A stretch of DNA of 64,000 bases. Origin: Tyto alba. Its lineage: Eukaryota; Chordata; Aves; Strigiformes; Tytonidae. Position 1 is the stretch's first letter, and each line of letters begins with the position of its first letter. The notes under the pieces were generated by a model. It searched no databases. It saw only the letters and a list, made by a program, of their open reading frames with translations, and was not told the origin of the DNA. The position numbers and the translations under genes are program-made. Positions 27,701 to 40,600 of the stretch are shown piece by piece. Location of the stretch: positions 54,939,122-55,003,121 of the forward strand of contig NW_024881282.1 of the NCBI RefSeq assembly GCF_018691265.1. Direction: 5' to 3'.

Positions 27701-28599
27701 GTCAGAATTAGAGGCTCAGTTTGGCCTCTTTTCTAATATGAATTTAAAAGTTTATAGCTGTAAGGGATTTTTCACTGGACTACCTTAATAAAAAAAGTCC
27801 AATAAATTGAACAAATTCCTGAGGAAGTTAGTAAGAAGACAAGTAATGGCAGTGCAGTTTCCATTTCAGTCTTTGTTTTTGCAAACATAAAATACTTCCG
27901 CCATTGTTAATAGTATCAAGGAATGGGCTCAAACAGTTTAGGATATTCTTTTAATAATAGTGTAACATATCGCTTTAGTCCTCTGTTAAAATGTTGAGAT
28001 CACTACAAAACACCCATCTGTGGGATGTTAATTCCCTTTAGCATCTATATAAGAAGCAAACAAATAAGAATTTCAGAAAGGGGAAATAGAGCACAGTGTC
28101 AGTGTGGTAAAGCAGAATAGCAAGGAGTCTATGCAGACAATACATGAAAAATTACCCTTGAGGTCCCACACTGGTGTTCGGAAATTGCTCAGATCCAGCA
28201 ATGCGCCAAGGTCTGCTTCACTGACCTACTTTGGGCTGTGGAAACAACCAACTCTGTGTTAAAGACAGCCCTTTGAGATACTGCACTTCCTGACACAAAT
28301 ATGTTTTCATGTTTACATTATTTCATACAGCTCAGATATACTCCAACTTGAGCTTTCAAGCTAGAGATATTTGTGTGCATTTTTCATATACAACCTATCC
28401 CGGGTTTCAATTCTTATTGATGTAACTTGTTTACAGAGATCTGTATCTGTCTCACAGACGGTGTCCAAGGCAGTGCTTCCATCTGCAGACCTTTTCTGTA
28501 TCCTTTTAATCGGTGACAAATTAAAGCAATGTAAGATTTCAGTCTATTAGGGCTATCATTCTCTAGAATGGGAAAATGAATATACTTTATTGTTTTTGC

Positions 28600-28626
28600 T
28601 TTTTTTTTTTTTTTTTTTTTTTTTTT
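28600..28626. repeat. T27 homopolymer
   Basis: An uninterrupted run of 27 T on the plus strand, followed by AAGC. It could be read as an A tail on the minus strand, but no retroposed body or target duplication is evident. Confidence 0.9.
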
Positions 28627-29404
28627 AAGCATTCATTGGATTTTAAAAGAAGTATGTTCGAATACATCCAAAAAGATTAACATAACACTGGGAAATCTGC
28701 CAGTTTTATTTTATTGTTCACATTATAGTAGCACTTAAAAGCTCTATTGGAAATTCCTGTACTAGTAAATTAACCTGCACAGTAGTCTGGGAACAGGCAG
28801 TGCTACACAGTCATTGCTACTATTGCCTTGTTATCATGGTTGTCATCTGGAGCAGCCTAACGTTTGCACAGGCAATTCCTGAGCACAGTTCAGGGAACAG
28901 CACTGACCAAGTCAATCCCAAAAGGCAGTCTGAAGGCACCTTGTTTTGACGGGCAAGAGATTTAGCCATGCGGATGCAAGCTGTGCCATGACACTTGTTC
29001 TCAGAACTAGAGTGGTCCCTGGTTTTCTTCCTTTAATAATATAAGTCTAATTGTTACAGACTTGTATCTTGGTGCAGTTAAATAAGTTGTACCTGTCTCA
29101 AGAAGCTAAAGGCTCCAATGTAAAAGGAAATCAATAAAAAGAATTTCAGAAAACAACGTTGGAATTCATGCCAACACATCAGGGTTCTGCTGCCTCCTGT
29201 TGTCTGGACCTGGTAGAGATTTATGATGATACTAATGTTAATAGTGGGTCATTAGCTTAAATAGATATGGTTGTATCCTCTAGTTCCAGATTCACTTTCC
29301 GTGACTGATCTAACTGGGAATATTGTTACATAGCATTTGTTCCACATTATGTTTTTCCTTTTCTTTGTTTCACATTTGCACTATGAAGGATTGGCACGGT
29401 GCAG

Positions 29405-29560
29405 ACACACACACACACACACACACACAAAAAAAAAAAATAAAAAAAACAAAAAACAAAAAAAAAAAAAACCAAAAAAAAAAAACAACAAAAGCCCCCA
29501 CAAAATCAAAAGAAAAACAAAACAAAACAAAACAAACAAACAAACAAAACGAAACATAAA
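29405..29560. repeat. (CA)n microsatellite joined to A-rich tract
   Basis: About 12 CA dinucleotides (29405-29428) run into roughly 130 bp that consist almost wholly of A with scattered C, including AAAAC and AAAC units. It produces spurious open frames rich in Lys/Thr on the plus strand and Phe/Cys/Val on the minus strand. Confidence 0.92.
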
Positions 29561-30165
29561 ACCAACCTACAATAAAGAAGTAGGATGTGAAATAAGAAAA
29601 GCTTGTTCTGCAGAAAGAAGGAAGGAGAAGAGGAAGAAAATGCAAGGGAGAATTGACAAGACAAGGCACTGGACCAAAAGCCAAATAGCATAGAACTACA
29701 TCTGAGGAAAGGAAAAAATCTCTTAGTATCCTGGTTTTGCAATGGGTTTATCACCCTTTGCTTTTCCTACTGGACACTGCAGAGCAGCAAAGAATGTGTG
29801 AAAAGATCTCTACTCTTAAGAAAGTCCTTCTGTCTAAAGATTCTTGACCTACTGAATGTTTTCTTTGTTGGGGAGGGAAATGGCATCAGGACTTATATAT
29901 ACCAAGGTGAGTATATAACACTTCCATGCATGACAGTCCATAAACAGAGAAATTGAAGATTTATATAATCTATACTTCAAGATTTATTGAAAACAAGTCT
30001 GTTTTAAAAATACAGACACTGAATTCCCTTGTTACTCTGGTTATTTAAGATGTCTGACCTACAGTTTTTCTACTATGGTTTATATTTATGGTTCACCTCT
30101 AAATCCCTTAAGTAACAAATATTCCATCTTGCTCTTCCATGTGAATGTGAAGTTTCTTGGCAAAA

Positions 30166-30168
<3 letters not shown>

Positions 30169-30196
<28 letters not shown>
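30169..30196. repeat. A28 homopolymer
   Basis: An uninterrupted run of 28 A, immediately upstream of the pyrimidine-rich segment at 30204-30551. Confidence 0.9.
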
Positions 30197-30198
<2 letters not shown>

Positions 30199-30203
30199 AA
30201 AAA

Positions 30204-30551
30204 TGTATCCACCAAACTAAAAGTTTTCTTTCTGTTTTCTTTTCCTTCTTATTCTCCATTATTCCCATCATTGTTCTATTTCATGTACCTTCCTATCCCC
30301 ATATTGTTTGATTTTTGGTTTCTCTTCCCTCACTGTCTCTGTGTATCCCCAGTGACAATGCAATATTTCTTTTCTCCAGTTTTATTTCTTTTTCCTGGAC
30401 TAGTTTCCTATAGTTGCTCTTCCCTCAGTATTATTCTTCTCATATTGTTATATATCCCCCTCTGTCTTTGTACTCTGCTTGATACTTCTCTACTGTTTCT
30501 GGCTGATGTTTCTCTCTACTTTTTTTCTCTTAGCTTTCTCTTCTCCCCTCA
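30204..30551. other. Pyrimidine-rich strand-asymmetric segment
   Basis: About 350 bp of the plus strand are dominated by T and C, with many TTTC, TTCC and CTCT strings and few purine runs. Near its end the tract resembles a branch-point/polypyrimidine/AG array (CTTCTCCCCTCAG at about 30539-30551), but no exon is recognisable after it. It encodes a Phe/Leu/Ser-rich open frame that I regard as a compositional artefact. Confidence 0.6.
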
Positions 30552-32100
30552 GTGATTAAAGCATCCACTTCCATCTAAGGATCATATCTTTTTAGTAACA
30601 AGAGAGAATATTAATTCTTTCAGGATATGTTGTAGGGCAGGGCTGCATCTCTGGGATTTTTTGTCATTTGGGTTTACATAAGGTAAATCTACAGTTTACT
30701 ATGAGTCAGATTACATTAGTAGAGCATATACTGCTTTTACATCTCCTTTTCCAGTTACTTCCTCTAGAATCCTTCTAATTATATATTTTTTTTTAATTTA
30801 TTTGGTATATTGTTCATACAAAGGAAACTGCTTTTTTAATATTTGTACATTACATCAGTACAAATTAATGATCTATGAAACAGCCTTGTGCATTTATGAA
30901 GCTTTTTATATAGACTAGCACCAAGAGTGTCAAATGAGATGTGCAAATCCCATCAGCTGGTGCATACACAGGAGGGACACTCCAGCTGATAGAAAAACTT
31001 TAAGTATCTATAATCAGTGCCTAAAATAGTCCACAAAATACCTGTGCTCTTAGTTGCTAAAATTTCTGTGACTGGTTGGTTAGAAAATCTTTTGTTTCTC
31101 ATGTGAGTGGCCAGGATTGGAAATTGTCTCCAAAATCTTGATTCTCAGGTTTACTTTATCTGAACTCAGAAAGGATTTAGTTGCTTTGTAATTATAGAAT
31201 GTGGGCCAGATTAAAACCATGGTAAAGTAGCCCCAGCTGTAAATCAGTCTCTCTTGGCTATATAGTCTATGCAGGCAGTCAGTTGCTGCCATCAGTTTTT
31301 GGAAATAAACTCACTTGGTTAAGCAGTGCTGGATTTCTGAAGAGACAGATGTAAATCAGCCATGTTTCAGTTGTGCATTTATAGAGAAGTGTGAAAAGAT
31401 ATCATCAAGGACACGTTGGCTTTTGAAAGTATAAGCTAAACAAAATATTTTTTTCACTCATCAGCATATATGTCTAATTAGGGGTCTTAAAAGGAGGAGC
31501 ATAAATATACCCTATAACAAAAGATGTGTTTTTGTTTACAAAGGCAAAATCATAGCAGTTATATTACTTTAAGATTGCAGTAGGTTTCTGAATGTATTAT
31601 TTTCTTTTTCCTTCAGATGAAACACTTCATATAGTCGGATTAGTTATTTTTTTTGTTCTTCTTTCCCCAACATTTCTATTACCAAACTTCATATGTGATT
31701 ATTAAAGACAAAAAGCCATTGTGAAGTCACCCTGAAATAATATAATCTTGTAAGAAGTATATTTGATATATTTTGGATTTTCAGTCAAAATCTTGTAGCA
31801 ATGTGAAACTGACTAGCAAACACTAGTCCTAGACTTACCTTCATAAAGATTAATATATTGTCTGCAGAAACAACTTTCCAGTCTGGAACTTTGTTAACAC
31901 ATATCTTGTTTATGGTGTTTGGGGTGGAAAAAATGGTAAAATTAATGTATAGGAGCACTAGGCTTCTTCTGTGTGTATTTATTGTGTCAAGTCATTACAT
32001 TTACTACCTGATTGATATTCAGATATTAAGTAGATTCGTCCTTGCCAGATGTTCAGTTTAATAAGAATGTCAAGTCTTATGTCAAAGTCTCCCAGAACTG

Positions 32101-32126
32101 AAAAAAAAAAAACAAAAAAAAAAAAA
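32101..32126. repeat. A12-C-A13 near-homopolymer
   Basis: Twelve A, one C and thirteen A in a row. It is a simple repeat. Confidence 0.9.
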
Positions 32127-32355
32127 CTCGGGTAGTATTTGTAAAGGCAAGAAAGAGGGTTTTGAAGTCTTTAACCCTTGTAGTATAAAGCCTTTTTTTT
32201 CAGTGAGAACAGGGTTTCTTTCAGTATCAGATCTGACACCAGAAATCATGTCAGTGCGGTTTTGAGCTACATTAGCACACTGACCTAATGGATAGGAAAT
32301 TTGCCTTTGATGTTTAAAGGTCATTAGTTTTCTTCTAAGTTTCTAATTTTTTCCA

Positions 32356-32434
32356 TGCTGTTCTTTTATATAAATGTTTAACCTTGAATTTATAGGCTGC
32401 TTTTTCATCGTGCATAAATGTTTAACCTTGAATT
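32356..32434. repeat. Two-copy tandem duplication, 44-bp period
   Basis: A perfect 21-bp string starting ATAAATGTTTAACC occurs at 32370-32390 and again at 32414-32434. Weaker similarity precedes each copy (GCTGTTCTTTTAT against GCTGCTTTTTCAT), so the duplicated unit is about 44 bp. It is probably a local replication-slippage duplication. Confidence 0.85.
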
Positions 32435-34730
32435 CAGTGCCTGTCATTTAATAACTGGAGGAAAGACTTACAGCTATCAACTTCACCTAATGGGAGAACA
32501 ATTTATGTCTTCACTTGTCAAAAGTCTTATGATCCCCTGCCCCTCTCACTTTAATTGAGAAAGTGTAATTCATCAATAATCATCAATATAAGTATAAAGT
32601 ACACAAATAGTATGGGTTAAAAGAAAATGGCAAAGTGGATCCCTGTAGGGCAACCTGGAAAACCCTTCCAGCAATATGCTTTTACTCAGATCTCAAATAA
32701 AACAACAGTCAGCATTTAATGAATTTATATCACATTTTATGTCTTTCTAAACTTGATGTTTTGTTGTCTGCTGGTGCTTTTAGAGATTTCCCTTGCTGAT
32801 AATGTTTTTGTGTTGCTACTAGGTCTAATTTGGCTTTCAGCTAAGCCTTTGAATTTTTTATAATAAAGTAATTTACAGATGCTAGAAGATAAATTAGTAC
32901 TGCAAGTGCAGTTAAATTGCATAATCACACAGATTGATTTTGTGTTAGCCTTTGAGATGTATAGATACCTTGTGGCATCTCTGTCAAGAAAAGTCAGTGA
33001 AAGCAAAAACCTTTCAATTTCTCTGAAAAACAAGGAAAAACATGTCAAAGGACCAGATAAATAGTACAGTTGTTTGACTGCAATACCTGGTGGTTTATAA
33101 ATGTTCAATATACAGGTAGTATTCAATATTGACATTAACTGTCTCCCCACACCTGGCATACACCACAAAATACTCTTTCTCATAAGTAACAATTTGTATG
33201 TATAGCAAAGAGTGGTATTTGTTTGTTTGTTTTGTTTTGGCATTGGCATTGATTTGGAAGGAAAAAAAATAATTTAGACTTCAGTGAGTTTTGCAGATTT
33301 GTTATGTTCAGAGTCTTCTTAAAACAATTAGGGCAACCCAGGATTAATGTGATCAGGAGAATATGTCCAAGAACACATGCAGAATACAAAATTATCCCTC
33401 TTGTGTATAAAAACATTCTAATTAATGTAAGGACCTGTGAAGTTTTACATGAGAGTGAGTGCAACTTGGTTGCTAGCATCTTATGAACAGAACACTGTCA
33501 CTTGCAGGGACACTCAGTGGTAACCACAGGTTTGTTTCAGTATGTTCTACGTTCTATTCATGGGGATAGATATATCAAGACTTTAAATGCATGAGGTGGG
33601 ACTTTTATAGATTCTAGGTAGCAAATCTATGATCCAAACACATTGCCTTCAGCTGCTGGCCAAGGCAGTAGGCACCCCTGTATTTTTTGCTAGTCAAGAG
33701 AATAAACTACCTCAATCAGCAAGGAAAAATTCTGAAATCATTTACTTTACTGCATTCAGAAAACATGGGCTTTTTGTTGCACACTCACAGTCATAAAGCC
33801 CTGAAGATAAATGCAGGGAAGCCCTGGTGTTGTAGTTAATTGAACAATGCATAAGTGATCTGGAAACAGGTTGCAATTAATAACTCACTAATGATCACTG
33901 CAAATCATCATGACTGGTGACACTTACTCACATGCACTGATTTTTGACTTTATGTGTTTATTGTTTTCCTTTCAAAAGAAAATATATGCATTCATCATCA
34001 AAGGCAGGTAAATCACAACTTGGTATGGAACCCATAACAACAAAGAACATAAAAACAGAATAAGAAAAGTGGAGGGAAAAGATTTCAGGGCAAATATATA
34101 GACCTGACCAAAAAACTTGTAAAAAAAGTAATTAAAAAAAAAATATATAGTAAATGTAACTTGAAAAACAGGGAAGTGGAGACAATCAAATGAGGCAATG
34201 CATGGGAAATGGGGAAAACACCTATCTACTGTGACCTACAGGATTAGGTTAATTCAATTTTTTTCCTGGAATTATAAAATAAATTAAAAATATCTGAACT
34301 GTTAACATTTTCTCTCGAAGAACAGTTTAAAGAAACAAAGAGTACTTTATCTTATTTAACTACTTTTTCCATCAAAAAATGAGACAATATTTAATGAAAT
34401 ATTATGGGGATATGAATGAGGTAAACCACTAGTTCAACTAATAAAACCACCATTTTAGGTCGCATTAAGGCATGGGTACACACATATATTAATATTCTGA
34501 TTTAGAGCCTGAAATCTAATTAGAGAATTTGCTGCATGTTCAAGAGTATGTTTAAAATGATTCTTTGTGAGTTAGAACATGTTCTGGGCAGATTTTTGCA
34601 TATGGGACAAAGGAATATTTAACATTAAGGGAAGCCAGCAGTTTATATGAAAGATAGTTTAAAAATATATGACAATAAGATACAGATTGAATGAAAGGTG
34701 GTTTGAAAATATATAAGTGAGGGAGACATA

Positions 34731-34905
34731 TTTGTGTCAGTCAAGACAACCTCACTGTAAAAAATTCCTTCCTTTTGTCAGATCTAAACCTACCCTCTTT
34801 CAGTTTAAAATCACTGATTCTTGTCTTGTCCCTACAGGTCTTTATAGAAAATCTGTGTTCACATTAAATTGCCCCACTGCCCTCTTTATATTTAGCAAAA
34901 CAAGG
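34731..34905 (-). mobile_element. CR1 LINE internal 3' fragment, antisense
   Basis: The plus strand contains, in CR1 order, 'CCTCACTGTAAAAAATTCCT', 'GATCTAAACCTACCCTCTTT', 'CAGTTTAAAATCACTGATTC' and 'CTTGTCCCTACAGGTCTTTA'. This is the reverse complement of the part just upstream of the CR1 tail. The terminal tail itself, which should lie at lower coordinates, is missing, so the copy is truncated at both ends or partly deleted. Similarity fades after about 34900. No coding capacity remains. Confidence 0.85.
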
Positions 34906-37343
34906 CTCCTGTATAAACATGATATAGCTCACCCTTTTGATGGGATAGACCAATGTGCTTGTCTTAAAGGAAGTGGCATTATGTCACTTTATAACATCTT
35001 GCCCTGTCACTGACAGCATATTCTAATTTCTTTGAAAAGAGTTCCCAGTCCAAAGTATTGATAAAATACATTAGTGAGTATGGAATTGCAAAGAAAGTTC
35101 ACAGAGTACACGAAGGGATAAGACTCCTAAATAAGATACCAAATAATGATGTTCTTTGTAACCCTACTAGTCCTGGCAACAATCCATTAAGACATTTTGA
35201 AAAGCAGCTCTCCTTAGAAATATGTCATATCAGAGGACAAAGTGGTTTTGTAATATATTTAACAGTTTGTAGACTTATAAGAAAACACAACTATGAAGAC
35301 TTATTTACTAATAGTCCCTGATGTATTAAGAAAGCATTGGTATAATTATGTAATATCCCCATTTAAAACAACTATATTCTAAAATAAGAACCTTTGGAAT
35401 TGAGTTCATTATACAATATCTTTGAAGCAAACTGTGTTCTACACTAATTAATTATTGGTTTATTACTTGTGCTCTTGCTATTTGTTCCATACACTAGAAG
35501 TTTCTATCTCAGTGCTGAAATAAACGTTACTATAGAACTCAAAATCTTGCCTGTAGAACTTTATTCTTTAATATGTTCAATAAGCAGTAGTCCATAATTT
35601 CTGAAATAATTTTTTTCATTAACCCATTGTGTATGTTCTGCTAGTCTGTAAATTTGCTAATGGATAGGAGTGAAGAATATCTAGATAAATCAACAGCACC
35701 ACTTCCCATACACCCTTACATTTTCCTTGTAGGTATCTTATGTAAGAACTGACCAGACCGAGACTGGATTACATGATAAAATTTGACATTATCTCTAAAC
35801 AATACATGATGAATGAGAGCTACTACAGCTCTGAAGTTCCATCATAATCCAGTTGAATCCCACACTCTTTCATCAAATAAATTTGTGTATTAGAGATACT
35901 TTCCTATGGTAATGTTACAGTCTATTGTTAGATGAGATATTTTTAGTTGCAGTATTTTTCTGCCAGTTTGGTTTTAAAAAGACAAATTTCTGTGCATAAG
36001 AGAACCCTCCTGTCTATCATACCACTGAACAAACAAATTTGCTATAACACTAACTTTACTGGAAGAAAAAGAAGTATGTCAGGCATCTGGAAGGGAAAAA
36101 AAAAAATGCTTGGATGAGCCAAAAAGTACAAAGAAAATATGAAAGAAATAAACAACCATTAAAGGAAATAAAAGGAAATTAAAAACACCTATATCTTCAA
36201 GCAGTCATTTGTAAACACAAAATAAAGTAGTAGTAATAACTTAAACATTGAAGTATAGTTCCTGATTAGCGTCTGAAGGGTTCACAGAAAACGGGATTCA
36301 AGCCTAAAGATAAGATAAAACTCTACTTCTGAACTTCCTTACATGTTCCAGGCTTGTTCTTTCCAGCTAAACTTGGTGTTCTCTATGGTTTATAGCTATG
36401 GCAAGGTCAATGCTGGAATCAGGAATCAAATGTGTGGTTCTTTGTGTCAACCCAAGTCCCCATGTCAGCTAGAGCGAGGAGGATACACATCCCTTCTGCT
36501 CTTCACACAATCTCCCAGTAATGAGTGATGCCACCTGGGACTCACTTTGTCCCAGTGAAGCAGGTGTGTACAACAATTGGTAGCAACAATATCATGAGCT
36601 GTGATACTCTGACACAGAAATACGTCAATAGCACATATTTTTATTCTGGAGCTAAACTGAATGATAAGAGCATTTTATGGTTTCAGACTAAAACATGAAT
36701 AATGAAAAATGTCAGCTGAATTAAGAAATGAATTTCAATAATCCCATTTGACCCAAACAAAAAATTTTACAGACACCTTGTAAGAAAAGGCCTGCATTCA
36801 TTTTAGCAGGTTTTTTTAACCTGGGTAATTAATTTGACAAGTTGTCTGAACTATCTGAGCTCTCTGTTCCTCTCAGAAAAGTACCTTCAACACCATTGTA
36901 TAGAGGATCTTAGACAGAGAGATGGATCACTTTTTTCTTCTGTATTGCTAAATTGTACTTTCCTGTTTTGATTTAAACTATTAAGATATCAGAAGATGCT
37001 CAAGCCATCTTATGTGCAGTACCATTAGAAATATCTGGTGACCAGTAACTGAACTGCCTTGTCATTTATAGTTTAAAGTTTATTAGAAGCTCTTTCCTGA
37101 CTATTGTTTTATGGTTCCAAATGCCTTACTAGAAGAGATTTGCAATATTTACCAGACTTGGAGAGAGACTGAACATTATGGTATCTAATGACTACTCAAT
37201 ACATTAGTGTGGAGAGTCATCTCATTCAATTTCAGAAGTCCATGTTGTAGACATTTATAGCTGAGCTAATTATCTAGGGCTTGATTTACAGTCAACAGAG
37301 AAAATTGCACTACTTCTAGGAAATTACTCATCTCAGGACAACT
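34906..37343. other. Noncoding stretch, no gene recognised
   Basis: Nothing recognisable apart from ordinary AT-rich unique sequence and a short A run near 36100. Confidence 0.65.
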
Positions 37344-37683
37344 AGAATAATAGCATAATTTAGGTTGGAAAGACCTTTAAGTTAATCGAGGCCAAACAAA
37401 CCTAGCACTGCCAAGTCTACCACTAAGCCATGTTCTTAGGTGCCACATCTACACGTCTTTTAAATATCTCCAGGGCTGGTGATTCAACCTCTTCCCTGGG
37501 CAGCTTGTTCCAATGCTTACCATCTATTTCAGTGAAGAAATTTTTCCTAATACCTAATCTAAACCTTCCCTGGTACAACTTCAGGCTATTTCCTCTTGTC
37601 CTATCGCTTGTTACTTGGGAAAAGAGACCAACACTCATCTCTCTACAACCTTCTTTCAGGTAGTTGTAGAGAGTGATAAAATG
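37344..37683 (-). mobile_element. CR1 LINE 3' fragment, antisense, well preserved
   Basis: The plus strand is the reverse complement of a CR1 3' end. It has 'TTTAGGTTGGAAAGACCTTT' at the element's 3' terminus, then 'CTGGTGATTCAACCTCTTCC', 'GGGCAGCTTGTTCCAATGCT', 'TTTTTCCTAATACCTAATCT', 'TTTCCTCTTGTCCTATCGCT' and 'TTCAGGTAGTTGTAGAGAGT'. The CR1 block order is intact over about 340 bp, and the copy looks the youngest of the CR1s here. Similarity stops abruptly at about 37683, the expected 5' truncation point. Open frames across it on both strands (37430-37663 plus, 37746-37423 minus) are artefacts of the repeat. Confidence 0.95.
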
Positions 37684-40600
37684 GAAAGAGTTTAGTGCTG
37701 AAACAACACATATTTCTTCACTGACTATAAGGACAAGTTTCAACATCTGGCTCAGACACTGTTCACTTCATAATTTATAGCTTTTAAAGAGATGAATCTC
37801 ACCCTGCACCATAAATCTCCACAGCAGACATATCAAAATTCAGGCAAGAATTTTTTATTTTTAAAATAATAGCAATTTAATAATATTTCTATAATTTAAT
37901 ATGCAAAAATACTTATATAACTTCAGATAGGAAAGCTATGCTAATTTTACATTTCCTGAAATTCATACAACTTTGCTTATTATTTCTCATATTAAGCAAT
38001 GTGATAGCTTGAAACAGTGATTTTCATGATGAAAGGAAACGTAACAATGAAAATAATTTGGCTTCCTAAAAGGAGTTTGTCTTTCAGCCCACACAGCCTA
38101 TCAAAACTGTGATCACTGGAATGAACATTATTCTAAATTTCTCCTTTTTTTTCTCGGTCGGTTTAGCATCTTGCTAAATAGAAGAAGGTAACAATTTAAC
38201 TTTTAGGTGGAAAGCTGCAGGAATCATTTAGCTTCCAAACAAGTGATTTTATGCTAAATTGTAGTGTAGCTGATGTACCTTGACCTTCTTGTAATTACAG
38301 GGGCTTGTTATTTTTAATTTTGGGGGCATGTACGTAAGTGACAATATTTATTGCTAAAGTTTATTTCAGAAATGGTAGACTTTCTTATAAGTGACTGTAT
38401 GAATAAACAGTTTTTCTTCATAGATTATATACTGTCAAATAATACATTATGCACACTATTGTATCAGAAATATTTCATCTTAATGTAGCAGGCTACAAAC
38501 TGCTTAAATATAAATCAAGTAGTTATTGAAAAAGAATAGAGAAAACCAGATTAATCTATGTAAATAAAAACTCCAAACACTATTTTTTTTCATCTCTTTT
38601 GTTCAGAACATGTGACATCACAGATATATGTACTGTTTTATTCCAAGTTAGTTTTTAAAGCTCATTTCATTAACAGATTTCATGAAGAGTATGGCATTTG
38701 AGAAAAAAAAGAGTTGATCTTTTTATTTTGCTTTTGTCATATGATAATCAACATTACCTGCCAGGCATAAAAGTGGCTTTGATTAATCCATGTTGGGAAG
38801 CATGCGGTTATTTTTATGAAAAGCTGACTGCTGTGTATGGTTTTATGAGTCAAAAAGTAAAGTATACAAGAAGAACTTGAGTAGAAAGCTGGATATTAAG
38901 AAAGCTAAAATGTGGAGACGGTGAGTTGGTTCTCCAAGAGGACATAGAGGAGAGAAGAGTGTATGTTCATTTAGCAGTAATTTGTGGCATATAAAAGGAT
39001 AGAAAAAGAGAAAAGGATAGAATAGAAAAAGAGAAAAGAACAACTGATGACCTTCTCCCCTGTGACCCACACAAGCCCTGAGTAGCTCCCCACTGAATTT
39101 AGGGAAATAGATCAGTTATTTCCCAAAACGACAGGTTTTGAGTAGGGCTTATTATTTGTTACTCTATACTATTTTTAACATTGGAAAGATTATACTTGCA
39201 CTGTGAGCTGTGGGACTGTGCCATCAGTATTTTGAGATAGACAACCCTTTAGCAAGCTACTTAGCACACTCCCCAACTCACCACTGAATCCAGACTCTGA
39301 TGTAAAATACATCAGGTTAGAATAAAACAAACACTATTTACTGGACAGCAGGGGAGGAGACATGTATAGGATACTCTGGAAGCATACATGGAGACGTTCA
39401 AGAAATTCAGAGAAAAGTCTTACAAGTCTGAAAGAGTATCAGTTGGAATCTAAACTGGAAAAACAGCTCTTACTTCATGACAGAGAAAATGGGGTAAGGT
39501 AGTAGAAAAAGTTTAGCAGGCTCACGAAATCCAGTGAGATGGTATAGTTGGAAAACTTAGAGGCTAATAAAGTCAAAGTATCAGAAATACCTGTTGTACT
39601 CTTCTTTAAGAGGCATCTACTTATGGCTATTTTGGGAAAAAAAAAATGCAAAACTTAATACAAAAATTTGAAAAAATATATGCTGAATTATCTGCCTTAA
39701 AGATCACTGAAAGACTTCTATGCAGAACTAGCAATTTAAATTAAAGTAATGATATCTTTATATATAACAATACACATCAAATATTGTATAACTTGCAGCA
39801 AAACTTCAAGATTTAGCAGTGTGGTTTCCTCCATATGAGGTCAGAATTTAATCCCTGGAACGTTAAGAGGATTAATTAATTAGTGTTTAAAAAGTGATAC
39901 AGATATTAGGATAAGAAAACACTTTGAAAGTGTCAAGAAATATTATACTTCCATGGAAAAATATTTGCATTCTGAGAGAGCCGTCAGCTCAGATCTTTTT
40001 AATTGTTCTAAAAAGATCAGGATTGCATGGCTGATATTAGCAAAAAAACCCTTGTTATCCTCTGCTTTACTTGCTTATTCTGAAAAGTTGTTTTGAATTA
40101 ACCTTTCATGTAGCAGGTAACATTTCTTGTTCACATAGTATTTAGAAACTGTCTTAAGTGGACAGTAGGTGACTAAAGGAGAAGATAGTCAACCTTCTCT
40201 TCAAGAGGCACTTCTAGTCAAATTGTCTGAATATATTAAAATGTCCATGAAACACTCACTTTTCTGTCAACAAGTTATCAGAATCCAATACTATTTGACC
40301 AAGTTCTTTTTAGATATTCCACATGGCAAGGGTTTAATGTTTAATACCAAGTTCACTTACTTGTACATATTTGACATTACACAGGATTTTGACTTCTCAG
40401 AGAGATACGTCAATGTACTGAAATCACAAGCTAAGTACACTTAGCAGACTATAGCAATTGTAATATACAGTTGGATCAGAACATAAATGTGATTCCTGTT
40501 AATTGTCTCTATATGCTCACTTTCATGACACTGGGTGTCCCCAGCCACCAGGAAGAAATACATTGTTTAAAGCCAGTTCAAGCCCATTGCTTTCCTCAAA

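Larger units (their letters stand above)
21775..34730. other. AT-rich noncoding stretch, no gene recognised
   Basis: About 13 kb without a recognisable gene or transposon. It contains long homopolymers (28600, 30169, 32101), the (CA)n/A-rich compound repeat at 29405, a pyrimidine-rich segment at 30204-30551 and a 44-bp tandem duplication near 32356-32434. The longest open frame (minus strand, 33249-32737, 170 codons) has no motif I recognise, and opposite-strand frames overlap it. Confidence 0.7.

Noticed and set aside
29323..29754. Lys/Thr-rich and Phe/Val/Cys-rich frames on both strands
   Set aside because: They are translations of the (CA)n and A-rich simple repeat.
30157..30555. 132-codon Leu/Ser/Phe-rich frame resembling a membrane protein
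   Set aside because: It is a by-product of the T/C-rich strand, which encodes Phe, Leu, Ser and Pro in any frame.
32276..32330. 'GACCTAATGGATAGG' resembling a tRNA A box region
   Set aside because: One key A-box base differs, there is no B box (GGTTCGA-type) at the right distance, and no cloverleaf can be formed.
32737..33249. Minus-strand open frame of 170 codons, the longest in the window
   Set aside because: No recognisable domain, low-complexity start, overlapping frames on the other strand, and no promoter or splice context. In AT-rich vertebrate DNA one frame of this size in 64 kb is expected.
37423..37746. 107-codon minus-strand frame and 77-codon plus-strand frame
   Set aside because: Both fall in a CR1 3' region that does not encode a functional protein in either direction.
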